Assembly (NCBI RefSeq): GCF_900105155.1
Contig: NZ_LT629762.1
Location: 3,656,501-3,720,500 of the forward strand
Length of the DNA: 64,000 nucleotides
Origin: Pseudomonas prosekii
GTDB taxonomy: Bacteria > Pseudomonadota > Gammaproteobacteria > Pseudomonadales > Pseudomonadaceae
Direction: 5' to 3'
Shown here: positions 1 to 8,806 of the stretch, one piece after another
How the letters are laid out: each line of letters begins with the position of its first letter
Position numbering within the stretch: the stretch's first letter is position 1
The notes under the pieces: generated by a model
Database searches by the model: none
Seen by the model: only the letters and a program-made list of their open reading frames with translations
Told to the model about the DNA's origin: nothing
Made by a program: the position numbers and the translations under genes

Positions 1-1300
1 GCCCGGCGCCGAGGCCGAACTCGGTGTCGTTGGCGATGGCCAGCGCTTCGGCTTCATCCTTGAACGTGGTGATGCTCACCACCGGGCCAAAGATTTCTTC
101 CTGGAACACGCGCATTTTGTTGGTGCCCTTGAGCAGGGTCGGCTGGATGTAATACCCGGTCGCCAGATTGCCCTCGAGTTTTTCCACTTTGCCGCCCGTC
201 AGCAGCTCGGCGCCTTCGCCCTTGGCAATTTCCAGGTACGAAAGGATTTTGTCGAATTGCTGCTCGGACGCCTGCGCGCCGACCATGGTGTCGGTGTCCA
301 GCGGGTCGCCGCGTTTGATTTGCAGGACTTTTTTCATCACGACTTTCATGAACTCGTCGTAAATCGATTCCTGAACCAGCGCGCGGGAAGGGCAGGTGCA
401 GACTTCGCCCTGGTTGAAAAACGCCAGCACCAGACCTTCGGCAGCCTTTTCGATAAAGGTCGGCTCGGCTTGCATGATGTCTTCGAAGAAGATGTTCGGC
501 GACTTGCCACCCAGCTCCACGGTGGACGGGATAATGTTTTCGGCGGCGCATTTCATGATGTGCGAGCCGACCGGCGTCGAACCGGTGAAGGCAATTTTGG
601 CGATGCGTTTGCTGGTGGCGAGGGCTTCGCCGGCTTCTTTGCCGAACCCTTGCACGACGTTGAGCACGCCGGCCGGCAGCAGGTCGCCGATCAGTTCCAT
701 CAGCACGGTGATGCCCAGCGGCGTTTGCTCGGCAGGTTTGAGCACCACGCAGTTACCGGCGGCGAGGGCCGGGGCGAGTTTCCACGCGGCCATCAGGATC
801 GGGAAGTTCCACGGGATGATCTGCCCGACCACGCCCAGCGGTTCGTGAATGTGATACGCCACGGTGTTGCCGTCGATTTCGGCAGCGCTGCCTTCCTGCG
901 CACGCAGGCAACCGGCGAAGTAGCGGAAGTGATCTGCCGCCAGCGGGATGTCGGCATTGAGGGTTTCGCGCACGGCTTTGCCGTTGTCCCAGGATTCGGT
1001 GATCGCCAGGACTTCCAGATTCGCTTCGATACGATCAGCGATTTTCAGCAGCACCAGCGAGCGCGCCTGGACGGATGTCGCGCCCCAGGCATCGGCTGCG
1101 GCGTGGGCGGCGTCGAGGGCTTTGTCGATATCTTCAGCCGTGGAGCGCGGGAATTCGGCAATCGGTTGGCCATTGACTGGCGAAGTGGTGGTGAAGTACT
1201 GACCTTTGACAGGCGCGACGAACTCGCCGCCGATGTAGTTACCGTATTTGCTCTTGAACGAAACGATAGCGCCTTCAGTACCGGGGTGAGCGTAACGCAT
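1..1300 (-). CDS. exaC: NAD-dependent acetaldehyde dehydrogenase (ExaC/AldB type), 3' part cut by window edge
   Basis: Aldehyde dehydrogenase superfamily enzyme that oxidises acetaldehyde to acetate with NAD+ in the cytoplasm. About 433 codons are in the window and the C-terminal 70 or so residues lie off the left edge. The start [20 protein letters not shown] is preceded by a good ribosome site (AAGGAGAA). Family hallmarks are visible: a VELGGKSP segment (catalytic Glu region) and [11 protein letters not shown] with the nucleophilic Cys at about residue 301. It is divergent from a sigma-54 activator, with a -24/-12 promoter at 1366-1381. In P. aeruginosa and P. putida the same pair heads the ethanolamine operon (aldehyde dehydrogenase, transporter, eutB, eutC), so those genes would be expected beyond the left edge; this is inference. 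Acetaldehyde from ethanolamine ammonia-lyase is then the likely substrate. Confidence 0.9.
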   Translation of the reverse strand, partial: MRYAHPGTEGAIVSFKSKYGNYIGGEFVAPVKGQYFTTTSPVNGQPIAEFPRSTAEDIDKALDAAHAAADAWGATSVQARSLVLLKIADRIEANLEVLAITESWDNGKAVRETLNADIPLAADHFRYFAGCLRAQEGSAAEIDGNTVAYHIHEPLGVVGQIIPWNFPILMAAWKLAPALAAGNCVVLKPAEQTPLGITVLMELIGDLLPAGVLNVVQGFGKEAGEALATSKRIAKIAFTGSTPVGSHIMKCAAENIIPSTVELGGKSPNIFFEDIMQAEPTFIEKAAEGLVLAFFNQGEVCTCPSRALVQESIYDEFMKVVMKKVLQIKRGDPLDTDTMVGAQASEQQFDKILSYLEIAKGEGAELLTGGKVEKLEGNLATGYYIQPTLLKGTNKMRVFQEEIFGPVVSITTFKDEAEALAIANDTEFGLGAG

Positions 1301-1365
1301 GGTGAAGTTCTCCTTGGCTTTTGTGCTTATAAGGGAGAGCGCATGTGCGCCTGCTATAAGCGTAG

Positions 1366-1381
1366 AGCAAAGGTCGGGCCA
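1366..1381 (-). promoter_or_regulatory. sigma-54 (-24/-12) promoter of exaC
   Basis: Read on the minus strand the sequence is TGGCCCGACCTTTGCT. It fits the consensus TGGCAC-N5-TTGCW at all but one position, with the GG and GC dinucleotides correctly spaced. Transcription would start near 1354, leaving a leader of about 54 nt. The neighbouring gene encodes an RpoN-dependent activator, which supports the call. Confidence 0.75.
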
Positions 1382-1444
1382 CTGCCTTGCGGGGCAATGA
1401 AACCAAGGGGTTGGCCGGGTTTTGTCGGACGGGCGGAGGGGCGC

Positions 1445-1462
1445 TGTAGCGGGTCTGGTACA
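1445..1462. promoter_or_regulatory. putative EatR upstream activator site 1
   Basis: TGTAGCGGGTCTGGTACA, an 18-bp imperfect dyad with TGT and ACA ends. It matches site 2 at 13 of 18 positions and lies about 64 bp upstream of the -24 element, a normal distance for an enhancer-binding protein. Assigning it to EatR is inference from position. Confidence 0.55.
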
Positions 1463-1477
1463 GCGTGGGTGACAGTT

Positions 1478-1495
1478 TGTACCGCTTGTGGCACA
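1478..1495. promoter_or_regulatory. putative EatR upstream activator site 2
   Basis: TGTACCGCTTGTGGCACA, the second dyad. Its centre is 33 bp from that of site 1, close to three helical turns, so both would face the same side of the helix. Shared pattern: TGTA-C-G--T-TGG-ACA. Confidence 0.55.
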
Positions 1496-1599
1496 GCGCG
1501 TGACTGATGAGTCTTGCCAGCATTGCAATGCTCGCTGACGTGGAGGATGCTCGGAACCCAGTCATTGCAATGAAAGCAACTTTGATGGCTGCTGCATAA

Positions 1600-1695
1600 C
1601 CTGTGGGAGCTGAGCTTGCTCGCGATGACGTCTGTACAGCCAACATTAATGTTGAATGTCAGGACGCCATCGCGAGCAAGCTCAGCTCCCACAGG
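1600..1695. repeat. REP palindrome pair, family A copy 1
   Basis: Arms 1600-1626 and 1669-1695 are perfect 27-bp inverted copies, separated by 42 bp. Both arms carry the same variation (GCTGAGCTTGCT where other copies have GCGAGCTTGCT), so the change is matched on both sides. Confidence 0.9.
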
Positions 1696-1724
1696 ATGTG
1701 TATCTGCTCGGAGAACAATAAGAA

Positions 1725-3644
1725 ATGCACGACAACCATTTAAGTCGCCATGCCCGACAAGTCTTGACCGTCACCCAGGGCAAATCGCATCTGCACGGTC
1801 CCGGCAGTGATCCGTCGATTGCCCGTTCGTGGCTGCGCTGCCTTGAGGATTATCACCTCGACCCGGCCCTGACCATGGCGCCCACCGTGCTCGAACATGG
1901 CCGCGTGCTCGAAAGCCGTGAACGTTTGCAGCAAGTGCTGCAGATTGCCGGCAGCGAAATGACCAGCCTGCACCAGCAACTTTCCGGCGCCGGCCACGCC
2001 GTGCTGCTGACCGATGCGCGCGGGGTCATCCTCAATTGCGTCACCGCCCCTGCCGAGCGGCAGATTTTCGAGCGCGCGGGGCTCTGGCTCGGCGCCGACT
2101 GGAGCGAAGCCTGCGAAGGCACCAACGGCATCGGCACCTGCCTGGTAGAGCGTCAGGCGCTGACCATCCACCAGGACGAACACTTTCGCGGCCGCCACAC
2201 CGGCCTGACCTGCTCGGCGAGCCCGGTGTTCGACCCGCATGGCGAATTGCTCGCCGTGCTCGACGTGTCGTCGGCGCGCCACGACGTTTCGCGCCAGAGC
2301 CAGTTTCACACCATGGCGCTGGTCAATCTGTCGGCGAAGATGATCGAGAGCTGTTATTTCCTGCGCTACTTCGACAATCAATGGCTGCTGCGTTTTCACT
2401 TGCAGGCCGAATCGGTCGGGCTGTTCAGCGAAGGGCTGCTGGCGTTTGACGGCGAAGGGCGGATCAGCGCGGTCAATCAAAGTGCGCTGAACCTGCTCGG
2501 GCATATTCGCGGCGGGCTGCTCGGCAAACCGGTGGAAGCGTTTTTCGATTGCTCGCTGGACCAATTGCTCGGCCGCGCCAGCGCCAATGCCAGCGCCAGT
2601 TGGCCGTTGCGCACGCGCGATGGGCGCAATCTGTTCGCGGTGCTGCGCGGCCAGCCACGCAGTATCCCCGCGCCAGCGCCGGGGCAACCGCTGCTGGCCG
2701 AGCGTCCACGCTTGTCAGGCATCTGTCTCGGCGATGCGGCGTTGCAAGAGAACTTCCGCAAAGCCTTGCGCGTATTCGAGCGCGACGTGCCGTTGCTGAT
2801 CAATGGCGAAACCGGTTCCGGCAAGGAGGCTTTCGCCAAAGCCGTGCATCAGGCCAGCCAGCGCGCGCCGAAATCCTTCGTCGCGCTGAACTGCGCGGCC
2901 ATCCCCGAAAGCCTAATCGAAAGCGAATTGTTCGGTTATCGCGGCGGCAGTTTTACCGGCGCGCGCAAGGAAGGCATGCGCGGCAAGTTGCAGCAGGCGG
3001 ATGGCGGCACGTTGTTTCTCGATGAAATCGGCGACATGCCGCTGGCGTTGCAGACGCGCTTGCTGCGCGTTTTGGAGGATCGGCAAGTGGTGCCGATTGG
3101 CGGCGAACCGGAGTCGGTCAACGTCAGAATAATCAGCGCGACCCACCGCAATTTGCTTGACCGGGTGAACGACGGCAGCTTCCGCGAGGATTTGTATTAC
3201 CGCTTGAATGGTTTGGAAGTGGCGCTGCCGGCCCTGCGTGAACGCAGCGATAAATCGCAGTTGCTGGATTTTCTGCTGGCGGAAGAGGCGGGCGGCGAAA
3301 CCGTGCTGATCGACGAACCGGCGCGTCAGGCGTTGCTTGCTTTTGCCTGGCCGGGGAACGTGCGGCAGTTGCGCAATGTGCTGCGCACCTTGGCGGCGCT
3401 GTGCGATGGCGGGCGAGTCGGGCTGGAAGATCTACCGACGATGATTCGTCAGGCACGGCCGGCGGTTGAAGTGTTGGTGGACACGTCTTCGGAGCATCCG
3501 CTGGAAGATGCCGAGCGTCTGGCGTTGCTGAATGCGCTGGAGCAGCAGCGCTGGCACATGACCCACACCGCCGAACAACTCGGCGTCAGCCGCAATACCC
3601 TCTATAGAAAGCTGCGCAAACACAACATCGCCCGTTCCGCGTGA
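1725..3644 (+). CDS. eatR: sigma-54-dependent activator, AcoR/EatR type
   Basis: An enhancer-binding protein of 639 residues. The N-terminal 200 residues look like a GAF-type sensor. A PAS-like stretch follows at about 225-270 (GLLAFDGEGRISAVNQSAL), then a AAA+ domain with Walker A GETGSGKE at about 361 and Walker B LFLDEIGD near 430, and a Fis-type helix-turn-helix at the C-terminus (HTAEQLGVSRNTLYRKLRKH). The sigma-54 contact loop reads GSFTGA at about 407 instead of the usual GAFTGA. It is divergent from the aldehyde dehydrogenase that it probably activates. By gene order it corresponds to PA4021 (EatR), the RpoN-dependent regulator of ethanolamine catabolism. The ligand cannot be told from sequence; acetaldehyde or ethanolamine would be reasonable. 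Confidence 0.85.
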   Translation: MHDNHLSRHARQVLTVTQGKSHLHGPGSDPSIARSWLRCLEDYHLDPALTMAPTVLEHGRVLESRERLQQVLQIAGSEMTSLHQQLSGAGHAVLLTDARGVILNCVTAPAERQIFERAGLWLGADWSEACEGTNGIGTCLVERQALTIHQDEHFRGRHTGLTCSASPVFDPHGELLAVLDVSSARHDVSRQSQFHTMALVNLSAKMIESCYFLRYFDNQWLLRFHLQAESVGLFSEGLLAFDGEGRISAVNQSALNLLGHIRGGLLGKPVEAFFDCSLDQLLGRASANASASWPLRTRDGRNLFAVLRGQPRSIPAPAPGQPLLAERPRLSGICLGDAALQENFRKALRVFERDVPLLINGETGSGKEAFAKAVHQASQRAPKSFVALNCAAIPESLIESELFGYRGGSFTGARKEGMRGKLQQADGGTLFLDEIGDMPLALQTRLLRVLEDRQVVPIGGEPESVNVRIISATHRNLLDRVNDGSFREDLYYRLNGLEVALPALRERSDKSQLLDFLLAEEAGGETVLIDEPARQALLAFAWPGNVRQLRNVLRTLAALCDGGRVGLEDLPTMIRQARPAVEVLVDTSSEHPLEDAERLALLNALEQQRWHMTHTAEQLGVSRNTLYRKLRKHNIARSA

Positions 3645-3678
3645 TGATCTCAACCCCACATCGTCTGCTAGCGGCTTT

Positions 3679-3811
3679 TGTGGCGAGGGGGTTTACCCCC
3701 GTTCGGCTGCGCAGCAGTCGTAAATCTCGATTCGCACTGTGCCTGGCAAACTGCAGCTGCAGGTTCGGGGGGCCGCTGCGCAGCCCAACGGGGGTGAACC
3801 CCCTCGCCACA
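3679..3811. repeat. REP-like nested palindrome, family B copy 1
   Basis: Outer arms 3679-3703 and 3787-3811 (TGTGGCGAGGGGGTTTACCC type) are inverted with one mismatch. Just inside each arm are copies related to TTCGGCTGCGCAGCAGTCG. The element fills most of the 263-bp gap between eatR and mpl. Confidence 0.85.
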
Positions 3812-3907
3812 GAGGGGTGCGCCGATCTCAGCTAAGCCGGTCTCAGCTAAAGAGTGCGAATTTCGCCACCCTACGCTAACCTGCGGCGATGTTTTACGAG
3901 GTCGACT

Positions 3908-5257
3908 ATGCACATTCATATTCTTGGTATCTGCGGCACTTTCATGGGTTCGATGGCGGTTCTGGCCAAAGAGCTGGGCCACCACGTCACCGGCTCCGAT
4001 GCCAACGTCTATCCGCCGATGAGCACTCAACTCCAGGCGCAAGGCATTGAGCTGACCCAGGGTTACGACCCGGCGCAGCTTGATCCGGCGCCGGATCTGG
4101 TGGTCATCGGCAACGCCATGTCGCGCGGCAACCCGGCCGTCGAATACGTGCTGAACAAAGGCCTGCCCTACGTTTCCGGCCCGCAATGGCTGGCCGATCA
4201 CGTCCTGCAGAATCGCTGGGTGTTGGCCGTCGCCGGCACGCACGGCAAGACCACCACCAGCAGCATGCTCGCCTGGGTGCTGGAACACGCCGGCATGAGC
4301 CCGGGTTTCCTGATCGGCGGCGTGCCGCAGAATTTCTCGGTGTCCGCGCGTTTGGGTGACACGCCGTTCTTCGTCATCGAAGCCGACGAGTACGACAGCG
4401 CGTTCTTCGACAAGCGCTCGAAGTTTGTTCACTACCGCCCGCGCACCGCGATCCTCAACAACCTTGAGTTCGATCACGCCGACATCTTCCCCGATCTGCC
4501 GGCCATCGAGCGGCAATTCCACCACTTGGTGCGTACCATTCCGAGCGAAGGCCTGGTGATCCATCCGACCACCGAGCCGGCGCTGCAACGCGTGATCGAA
4601 ATGGGCTGCTGGACCCCGGTGCAAACCACCGGCGCCGGCGGTCAGTGGCAGGTCAAGTTGCTCAGCGAAGACGGTTCGAAGTTTGAAGTGATGTTCGAAG
4701 GCGTCGCGCAAGGCGTGGTCGAGTGGGACATGACCGGCCAGCACAACGTTGCCAATGCCTTGGCGACATTGGCGGCGGCGCGGCATGTCGGCGTTGTGCC
4801 GTCGATGGGCATCGCCGCGTTGAGCGCGTTCAAAAGCGTGAAGCGGCGGATGGAAAAAGTCGCCGAAGTGCGCGGCATCACCATTTACGACGACTTCGCC
4901 CACCACCCGACCGCCATTGCCACCACGCTGGATGGCTTGCGCAAGAAAATCGGCGATGCGCCGCTGATTGCGATCATCGAGCCGCGTTCCAACTCGATGA
5001 AGCTCGGCGCGCACCGTGACGGTTTGCCGGAAAGCGTGGTCGATGCCGATCAAGTGATCTGGTACGCGCCGGCCAACCTCGGCTGGGATCTGGCGGGCAC
5101 TGCGGCGCTGTGCACGGTGCCGTCGATTGTCAGCGATTCGCTGGAAGGCATCATCGAACGGGTGAAAAGCCAGGCGCAGCCCGGCACTCACGTGGTGATC
5201 ATGAGCAACGGCGGCTTCGGCGGCCTGCACGGCAAACTCGCCGAGGCGCTGCAATGA
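3908..5257 (+). CDS. mpl: UDP-N-acetylmuramate:L-Ala-gamma-D-Glu-meso-DAP ligase (murein peptide recycling)
   Basis: Mpl joins recycled murein tripeptide to UDP-MurNAc in the cytoplasm, bypassing MurC/D/E. The protein has 449 residues, normal for the family. It begins [20 protein letters not shown] (glycine-rich UDP-sugar site) and has the Mur-ligase ATP loop GTHGKTTTS at about 110-118. The central segment [16 protein letters not shown] is typical of Mpl. The ATG at 3908 was chosen over an in-frame start 54 bp upstream because GAGG lies at the right distance and the protein then begins at the conserved motif. Its stop overlaps the ubiX start (ATGA), so the two are translationally coupled. Confidence 0.95.
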   Translation: MHIHILGICGTFMGSMAVLAKELGHHVTGSDANVYPPMSTQLQAQGIELTQGYDPAQLDPAPDLVVIGNAMSRGNPAVEYVLNKGLPYVSGPQWLADHVLQNRWVLAVAGTHGKTTTSSMLAWVLEHAGMSPGFLIGGVPQNFSVSARLGDTPFFVIEADEYDSAFFDKRSKFVHYRPRTAILNNLEFDHADIFPDLPAIERQFHHLVRTIPSEGLVIHPTTEPALQRVIEMGCWTPVQTTGAGGQWQVKLLSEDGSKFEVMFEGVAQGVVEWDMTGQHNVANALATLAAARHVGVVPSMGIAALSAFKSVKRRMEKVAEVRGITIYDDFAHHPTAIATTLDGLRKKIGDAPLIAIIEPRSNSMKLGAHRDGLPESVVDADQVIWYAPANLGWDLAGTAALCTVPSIVSDSLEGIIERVKSQAQPGTHVVIMSNGGFGGLHGKLAEALQ

Positions 5258-5901
5258 GCGGCGCCGTGATGAGCCATGGCCCGGAACGCATCACCCTGGC
5301 GATGACCGGCGCGTCCGGCGCGCAGTACGGTTTGCGCCTGCTCGATTGCCTGGTGCGTGAAGATCGCGAGGTGCATTTCCTGATTTCCAAGGCTGCACAG
5401 TTGGTCATGGCCACCGAAACCGACGTCACGCTGCCGCCGAAACCGCAAATGATGCAGGCCTTCCTCACCGAATACACCGGCGCCGCTGCCGGGCAGATCA
5501 AGGTGTACGGCAAGGAAGACTGGATGTCGCCGGTGGCCTCGGGCTCCGGCGCGCCGGCGGCGATGGTGGTGGTGCCGTGTTCGACCGGGACTTTGTCGGC
5601 GATCGCTACCGGCGCCTGCAACAACCTGATCGAACGCGCCGCCGACGTCACCTTGAAGGAACGCCGCCAGTTGATTCTGGTGCCGCGCGAGGCGCCGTAT
5701 TCGAGCATTCATCTGGAGCACATGCTCAAGTTGTCGAACATGGGCGTGACGATCCTGCCGGCGTCGCCGGGGTTTTATCACCAGCCGCAAACCATCGACG
5801 ACCTGATCGACTTCGTCGTCGCGCGGATTCTCAACCTGCTGAACATCCCTCAAGACATGCTGCCGCGCTGGGGCGAGCATCACTTGAGCAATGATGAGTA
5901 A
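5254..5901 (+). CDS. ubiX: flavin prenyltransferase UbiX
   Basis: Makes prenylated FMN, the cofactor of the decarboxylase UbiD in ubiquinone synthesis, from FMN and dimethylallyl phosphate. The family fold is clear: [17 protein letters not shown] at the N-terminus (flavin site), [15 protein letters not shown] and [17 protein letters not shown]. With the overlapping ATG at 5254 the protein is 215 residues. A second in-frame ATG at 5269 would give the 210-residue form closer to the PAO1 protein; the sequence does not settle which is used. It lies between mpl and a small lipoprotein gene, and overlaps both by a few bases. Confidence 0.95.
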   Translation: MSGAVMSHGPERITLAMTGASGAQYGLRLLDCLVREDREVHFLISKAAQLVMATETDVTLPPKPQMMQAFLTEYTGAAAGQIKVYGKEDWMSPVASGSGAPAAMVVVPCSTGTLSAIATGACNNLIERAADVTLKERRQLILVPREAPYSSIHLEHMLKLSNMGVTILPASPGFYHQPQTIDDLIDFVVARILNLLNIPQDMLPRWGEHHLSNDE

Positions 5902-6190
5902 GCTGCTGGCTGCGGTGATGGCGGTGCTGCTGGCGTTGCAATTGTCCGGTTGCGCCACGGCGCGCACGCTCGATGCTGCCAAACCGGGGGCGCCAGTGGT
6001 GTATTCGGGAACGCGGCTGGATTTGTATGCGATGAACGGCGGGTGTTGTGAGATGGATCGGTTTGGCGCTGAAGCGCCGAGCTATCCGGGTCTGGACCTG
6101 CCGGGCAGTGCGTTGCTCGATACGCTGTTGTTGCCGTTGTCGTTACTCACCGTGATTGGCGTGAGTTTTCAGGCGACTGGCGGGTTGTAA
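5891..6190 (+). CDS. YceK/YidQ-family lipoprotein
   Basis: A 99-residue predicted lipoprotein: lipobox LQLSGC at about residues 17-22 after a short hydrophobic signal, then a small domain typical of the YceK/YidQ family ([36 protein letters not shown]). Function is unknown. The start overlaps the last 11 bp of ubiX, and ATG at 5894 is equally possible. It probably belongs to the mpl-ubiX transcript. Confidence 0.8.
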   Translation: MMSKLLAAVMAVLLALQLSGCATARTLDAAKPGAPVVYSGTRLDLYAMNGGCCEMDRFGAEAPSYPGLDLPGSALLDTLLLPLSLLTVIGVSFQATGGL

Positions 6191-6191
6191 C

Positions 6192-6208
6192 AGAGCGCTT
6201 CGCGCTCT
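6192..6208 (+). terminator. small hairpin after the mpl-ubiX operon
   Basis: AGAGCG-CTTCG-CGCTCT lies directly after the lipoprotein stop. There is no T-run, so terminator activity is uncertain. Confidence 0.35.
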
Positions 6209-6283
6209 ATCGCGAGCAAGCTCGCTCCCACAGTGGATGTGTGAGCTACACAGAATCCCTGTGGGAGCGAGCTTGCTCGCGAT
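6209..6283. repeat. REP palindrome pair, family A copy 2
   Basis: Arms 6209-6233 and 6259-6283 are exact inverted copies, in the opposite arrangement (CGAGCAAGCTCG arm first) to copy 1. They lie in the convergent gap between the lipoprotein and SDR genes. Confidence 0.9.
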
Positions 6284-6307
6284 GGCGTCCCGCCAGACGC
6301 CGCAGAA

Positions 6308-6949
6308 TTACTTGCCTAACTTGCGCAATTCATCCGACTCGACCACTCGCACGCCATCCTGTTCTTCCAGCGCCAGGCGCCACATCGCGCGGGCCAGTTG
6401 GCAGGCTTCGATGCCGTGATATTTGCCGGGGATCAACCGCGACAACGGGCCGGCGAATTGCTCGGCCAGACGCGGCTCGACCCGGTCACCGAGCAGCAGC
6501 GAAGGTCGGCAAATGGTCAGTTGCGGCCAGTCCTGCGCGCGCAAGGCCTGTTCCATTTCGCCTTTGACCCGGTTGTAGAAGATCGACGATTTCGGATCAG
6601 CCCCCAACGCACTGATCACGATCAGATGCCGCGCACCCATGTCCCGCGCACGTTTGGCGAACGCCACGACCATGTCCAGATCGACCGCGCGAAACGCTTG
6701 TTCCGAGCCTGCCTGTTTGATCGTCGTGCCGAGGCAGCAATAGGCGATGTCGACGCGACCATTGAGTTGCGGCAAGAACACCGCTGGGTCGCCGACCGGA
6801 TTTTCCAGGTGAGGGTGCTCGGCCAATGGCCGGCGTGAAGGTGCCAATACCCGTGTAATCGTTGGCTCGTTGAGCAGGCGATCAAGCAAATGTTCGCCAG
6901 TTAATCCGGTAGCTCCGGCAAGCAATACATGCTGAGGCGTCAAGTACAT
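6308..6949 (-). CDS. atypical SDR / NAD(P)-binding oxidoreductase (YwnB/HTATIP2-like)
   Basis: A 213-residue NAD(P)H-binding protein with Rossmann motif [18 protein letters not shown] at the N-terminus, [20 protein letters not shown] and the [16 protein letters not shown] segment common to atypical short-chain dehydrogenases. The YxxxK pair is present as YNRVK. The substrate is unknown. It starts 27 bp after the MORN-C13 gene and is probably cotranscribed with it. Confidence 0.8.
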   Translation of the reverse strand: MYLTPQHVLLAGATGLTGEHLLDRLLNEPTITRVLAPSRRPLAEHPHLENPVGDPAVFLPQLNGRVDIAYCCLGTTIKQAGSEQAFRAVDLDMVVAFAKRARDMGARHLIVISALGADPKSSIFYNRVKGEMEQALRAQDWPQLTICRPSLLLGDRVEPRLAEQFAGPLSRLIPGKYHGIEACQLARAMWRLALEEQDGVRVVESDELRKLGK

Positions 6950-6976
6950 AGTGTTTCCCCCTTGATACTGTTCAGC

Positions 6977-8695
6977 TTAGTTGCTCTTCGCATCCTTGCT
7001 GCTGATAGCAGCACTTTGTAATGCCTTTCGTGCCTGTTGCTTGCGCAAGAGTTGCCAGTGCGAGAGCACGGTTTTCGGCGCCCAGATCTGTGGTTCCGAG
7101 GCTTCGAAGTTGTCCGCCAGCTCACGCTCGGCAACGGTGGCCTTGGCCAGTTTGAAGGCCTGCTCCAGATCATCGGTCTGGTTCAAGGCCTGCGCGAACA
7201 GGGCGTCGCCGAAATAGGTGAAGTTGGCCTCTTCCGAACAGCCGAAAGACACTCTGTCAGCTCTTGAGGCAGTCATGATCAGCGTTCGTTCATCTTTGAG
7301 TGCCGGAATGAAGCCACCGGAATAACACGCAGAGATGACGATAATCTTGTCGCGATTTTTCAGCGGCGCGAGCACCGCGGCCAATTCGTCGGCGGGCAGG
7401 TCGGCCAGCTCCATGCGCGGCTGGTCGAGCACCAGTTCGTGTTCGCTGGTGCCGTGGCTGGTCAGGTAGATGAACAGCAAGTCTTCCGGGCCAGTGCGTT
7501 CGGCCAGCGTCTGCGCGGCGCGGCGCAGGTTTTCGCGGGTGGCCATCGGCCGGTCGCTGAGGTGTTCGCGGTGGTTGACCAGACGAATCTGCCCGCGCGC
7601 GCCGAAGCGGCTGGCGAGCATGTTGGCGACGTAGTCGGATTCGCGCAGGAACACGCTTTGCTTGCCGTCGCCACCGAGTGTCAGGGTGTACAGCTCGACC
7701 GCCGACGTCGAGGCGGGCACGTTGGCCAGCGCTTCATCGAGCAAGCGGCCCTGGGCCAGCAAGCCGAGCTCAAGGGTGTCGGGCAATAACTTGCCATCGG
7801 CGTCGCGCACGCGCTGGCCGTTGATCCACGTGCCGCTGAGCACCGTGCCATCGGTCAGCACCAAAGTGCCACGGCCGGAATAGGCGTCGGCGTCGAAACC
7901 GCCGACGTAGAAACTGCCATCAGCGAGGTTCAAGCGGCCCGGCCCGGTGAAGCGCCAGTCGTTGAACTGGCCGACGTAATGGCTGCCATCGGCGCCGATC
8001 AACTCGCCTTTTCCGCTGAGCGCGCCTTCCTTGAACTGGCCGATCCAGACATCGCCATCGGCGTTTTCGTAGCGACCCTTGCCGCTGAGCTGGTTTTCCT
8101 TGAAACCGCCGACGTAGATATCGCCATCGGCGCTGTTAAAGGTGCCGTTGCCTTCCAGTTGGCCGTTGACGAAATGGCCGCTGAACTGGTTGCCGCTGGC
8201 ATCGCCGCGCTGGCCTTCGCCGTTGGGTTTGCCGTGGGCGAATTGGCCTTGGTACGAGCTGCCGTCCTCGAGTTCGAGACGCCCGAGCCCGGAATATTGA
8301 TCGGCCTTGAACTCGCCGCGATAGGTCATGCCGTTTTCTTTGAGGGTGCCTTCGCCCTCGCGCCGGCCGAGTTTGAAACCGCCGGTGTAGCTGCTGCCAT
8401 TGGTGGTCAGCGCGCCCTGGCCATTGAATAAACCTTGCTGGAATTGCCCGCGATAGACCTCGCCGTTGCTGCCGTGCCATTCGCCCTGACCGTGCCACTG
8501 GCCCTTGTCGAACTCGCCGGCGTACCAACTGCCGTTCGGGTAGTCGATGCGGCCCTGGCCCTGCAACAACCCGTCGACCAAATCGCCGCGATAGCGTCCG
8601 CCGTCCGGCAGGCGGGCGTCGGGCGCCAACAGCGATTCGCCATCGCCGCAAGCGGTGAGCAACAGGGTCAAGGCGAGGAGTGCAAGTGAGCGCAT
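6977..8695 (-). CDS. lipoprotein with MORN repeats and a C13 (legumain/caspase-like) peptidase domain
   Basis: A 572-residue protein. The signal peptide ends in LLLTAC with Cys16 as the lipidation site; Gly and Asp follow, so the protein probably sits in the outer membrane facing the periplasm. About 11 MORN repeats (YxGxFxxGxxxGxG, roughly 23 residues each) cover residues 33-300. The C-terminal part is a C13 peptidase-like domain: the candidate His is in YLTSHGTSEH (His414) and the nucleophile in ISACYSGGF (Cys457), the spacing expected for clan CD. Substrate and role are unknown. The family is conserved at this place in pseudomonads (PA4016 position). Neighbours are the PhaJ-like hydratase upstream and the SDR downstream. 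Confidence 0.85.
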   Translation of the reverse strand: MRSLALLALTLLLTACGDGESLLAPDARLPDGGRYRGDLVDGLLQGQGRIDYPNGSWYAGEFDKGQWHGQGEWHGSNGEVYRGQFQQGLFNGQGALTTNGSSYTGGFKLGRREGEGTLKENGMTYRGEFKADQYSGLGRLELEDGSSYQGQFAHGKPNGEGQRGDASGNQFSGHFVNGQLEGNGTFNSADGDIYVGGFKENQLSGKGRYENADGDVWIGQFKEGALSGKGELIGADGSHYVGQFNDWRFTGPGRLNLADGSFYVGGFDADAYSGRGTLVLTDGTVLSGTWINGQRVRDADGKLLPDTLELGLLAQGRLLDEALANVPASTSAVELYTLTLGGDGKQSVFLRESDYVANMLASRFGARGQIRLVNHREHLSDRPMATRENLRRAAQTLAERTGPEDLLFIYLTSHGTSEHELVLDQPRMELADLPADELAAVLAPLKNRDKIIVISACYSGGFIPALKDERTLIMTASRADRVSFGCSEEANFTYFGDALFAQALNQTDDLEQAFKLAKATVAERELADNFEASEPQIWAPKTVLSHWQLLRKQQARKALQSAAISSKDAKSN

Positions 8696-8806
8696 AGCGG
8701 GATCCGGGCAATTAGGCGACTGAGTATGCCGCAGCTATGCGTCCTTATATAGCGAGGGAAACGACAGAGTCGCGAAACAGCGTGAGCTGCTTCGCATCTG
8801 GATGCG

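Larger units (their letters stand above)
1301..1724. other. divergent regulatory region between exaC and eatR
   Basis: A 424-bp non-coding interval. From left to right it holds the exaC leader (1301-1353), a sigma-54 promoter reading left (1366-1381), two related 18-bp dyads (1445-1462 and 1478-1495) and a REP palindrome pair (1600-1695). The ribosome site of eatR (GGAG at about 1711) follows. The left 200 bp look like the control region of the dehydrogenase. The REP pair sits in or near the eatR leader. Confidence 0.7.

Noticed and set aside
257..1507. 416-codon open frame opposite exaC
   Set aside because: Arg/Gly/His-rich shadow of the real dehydrogenase, which is intact on the minus strand with family motifs.
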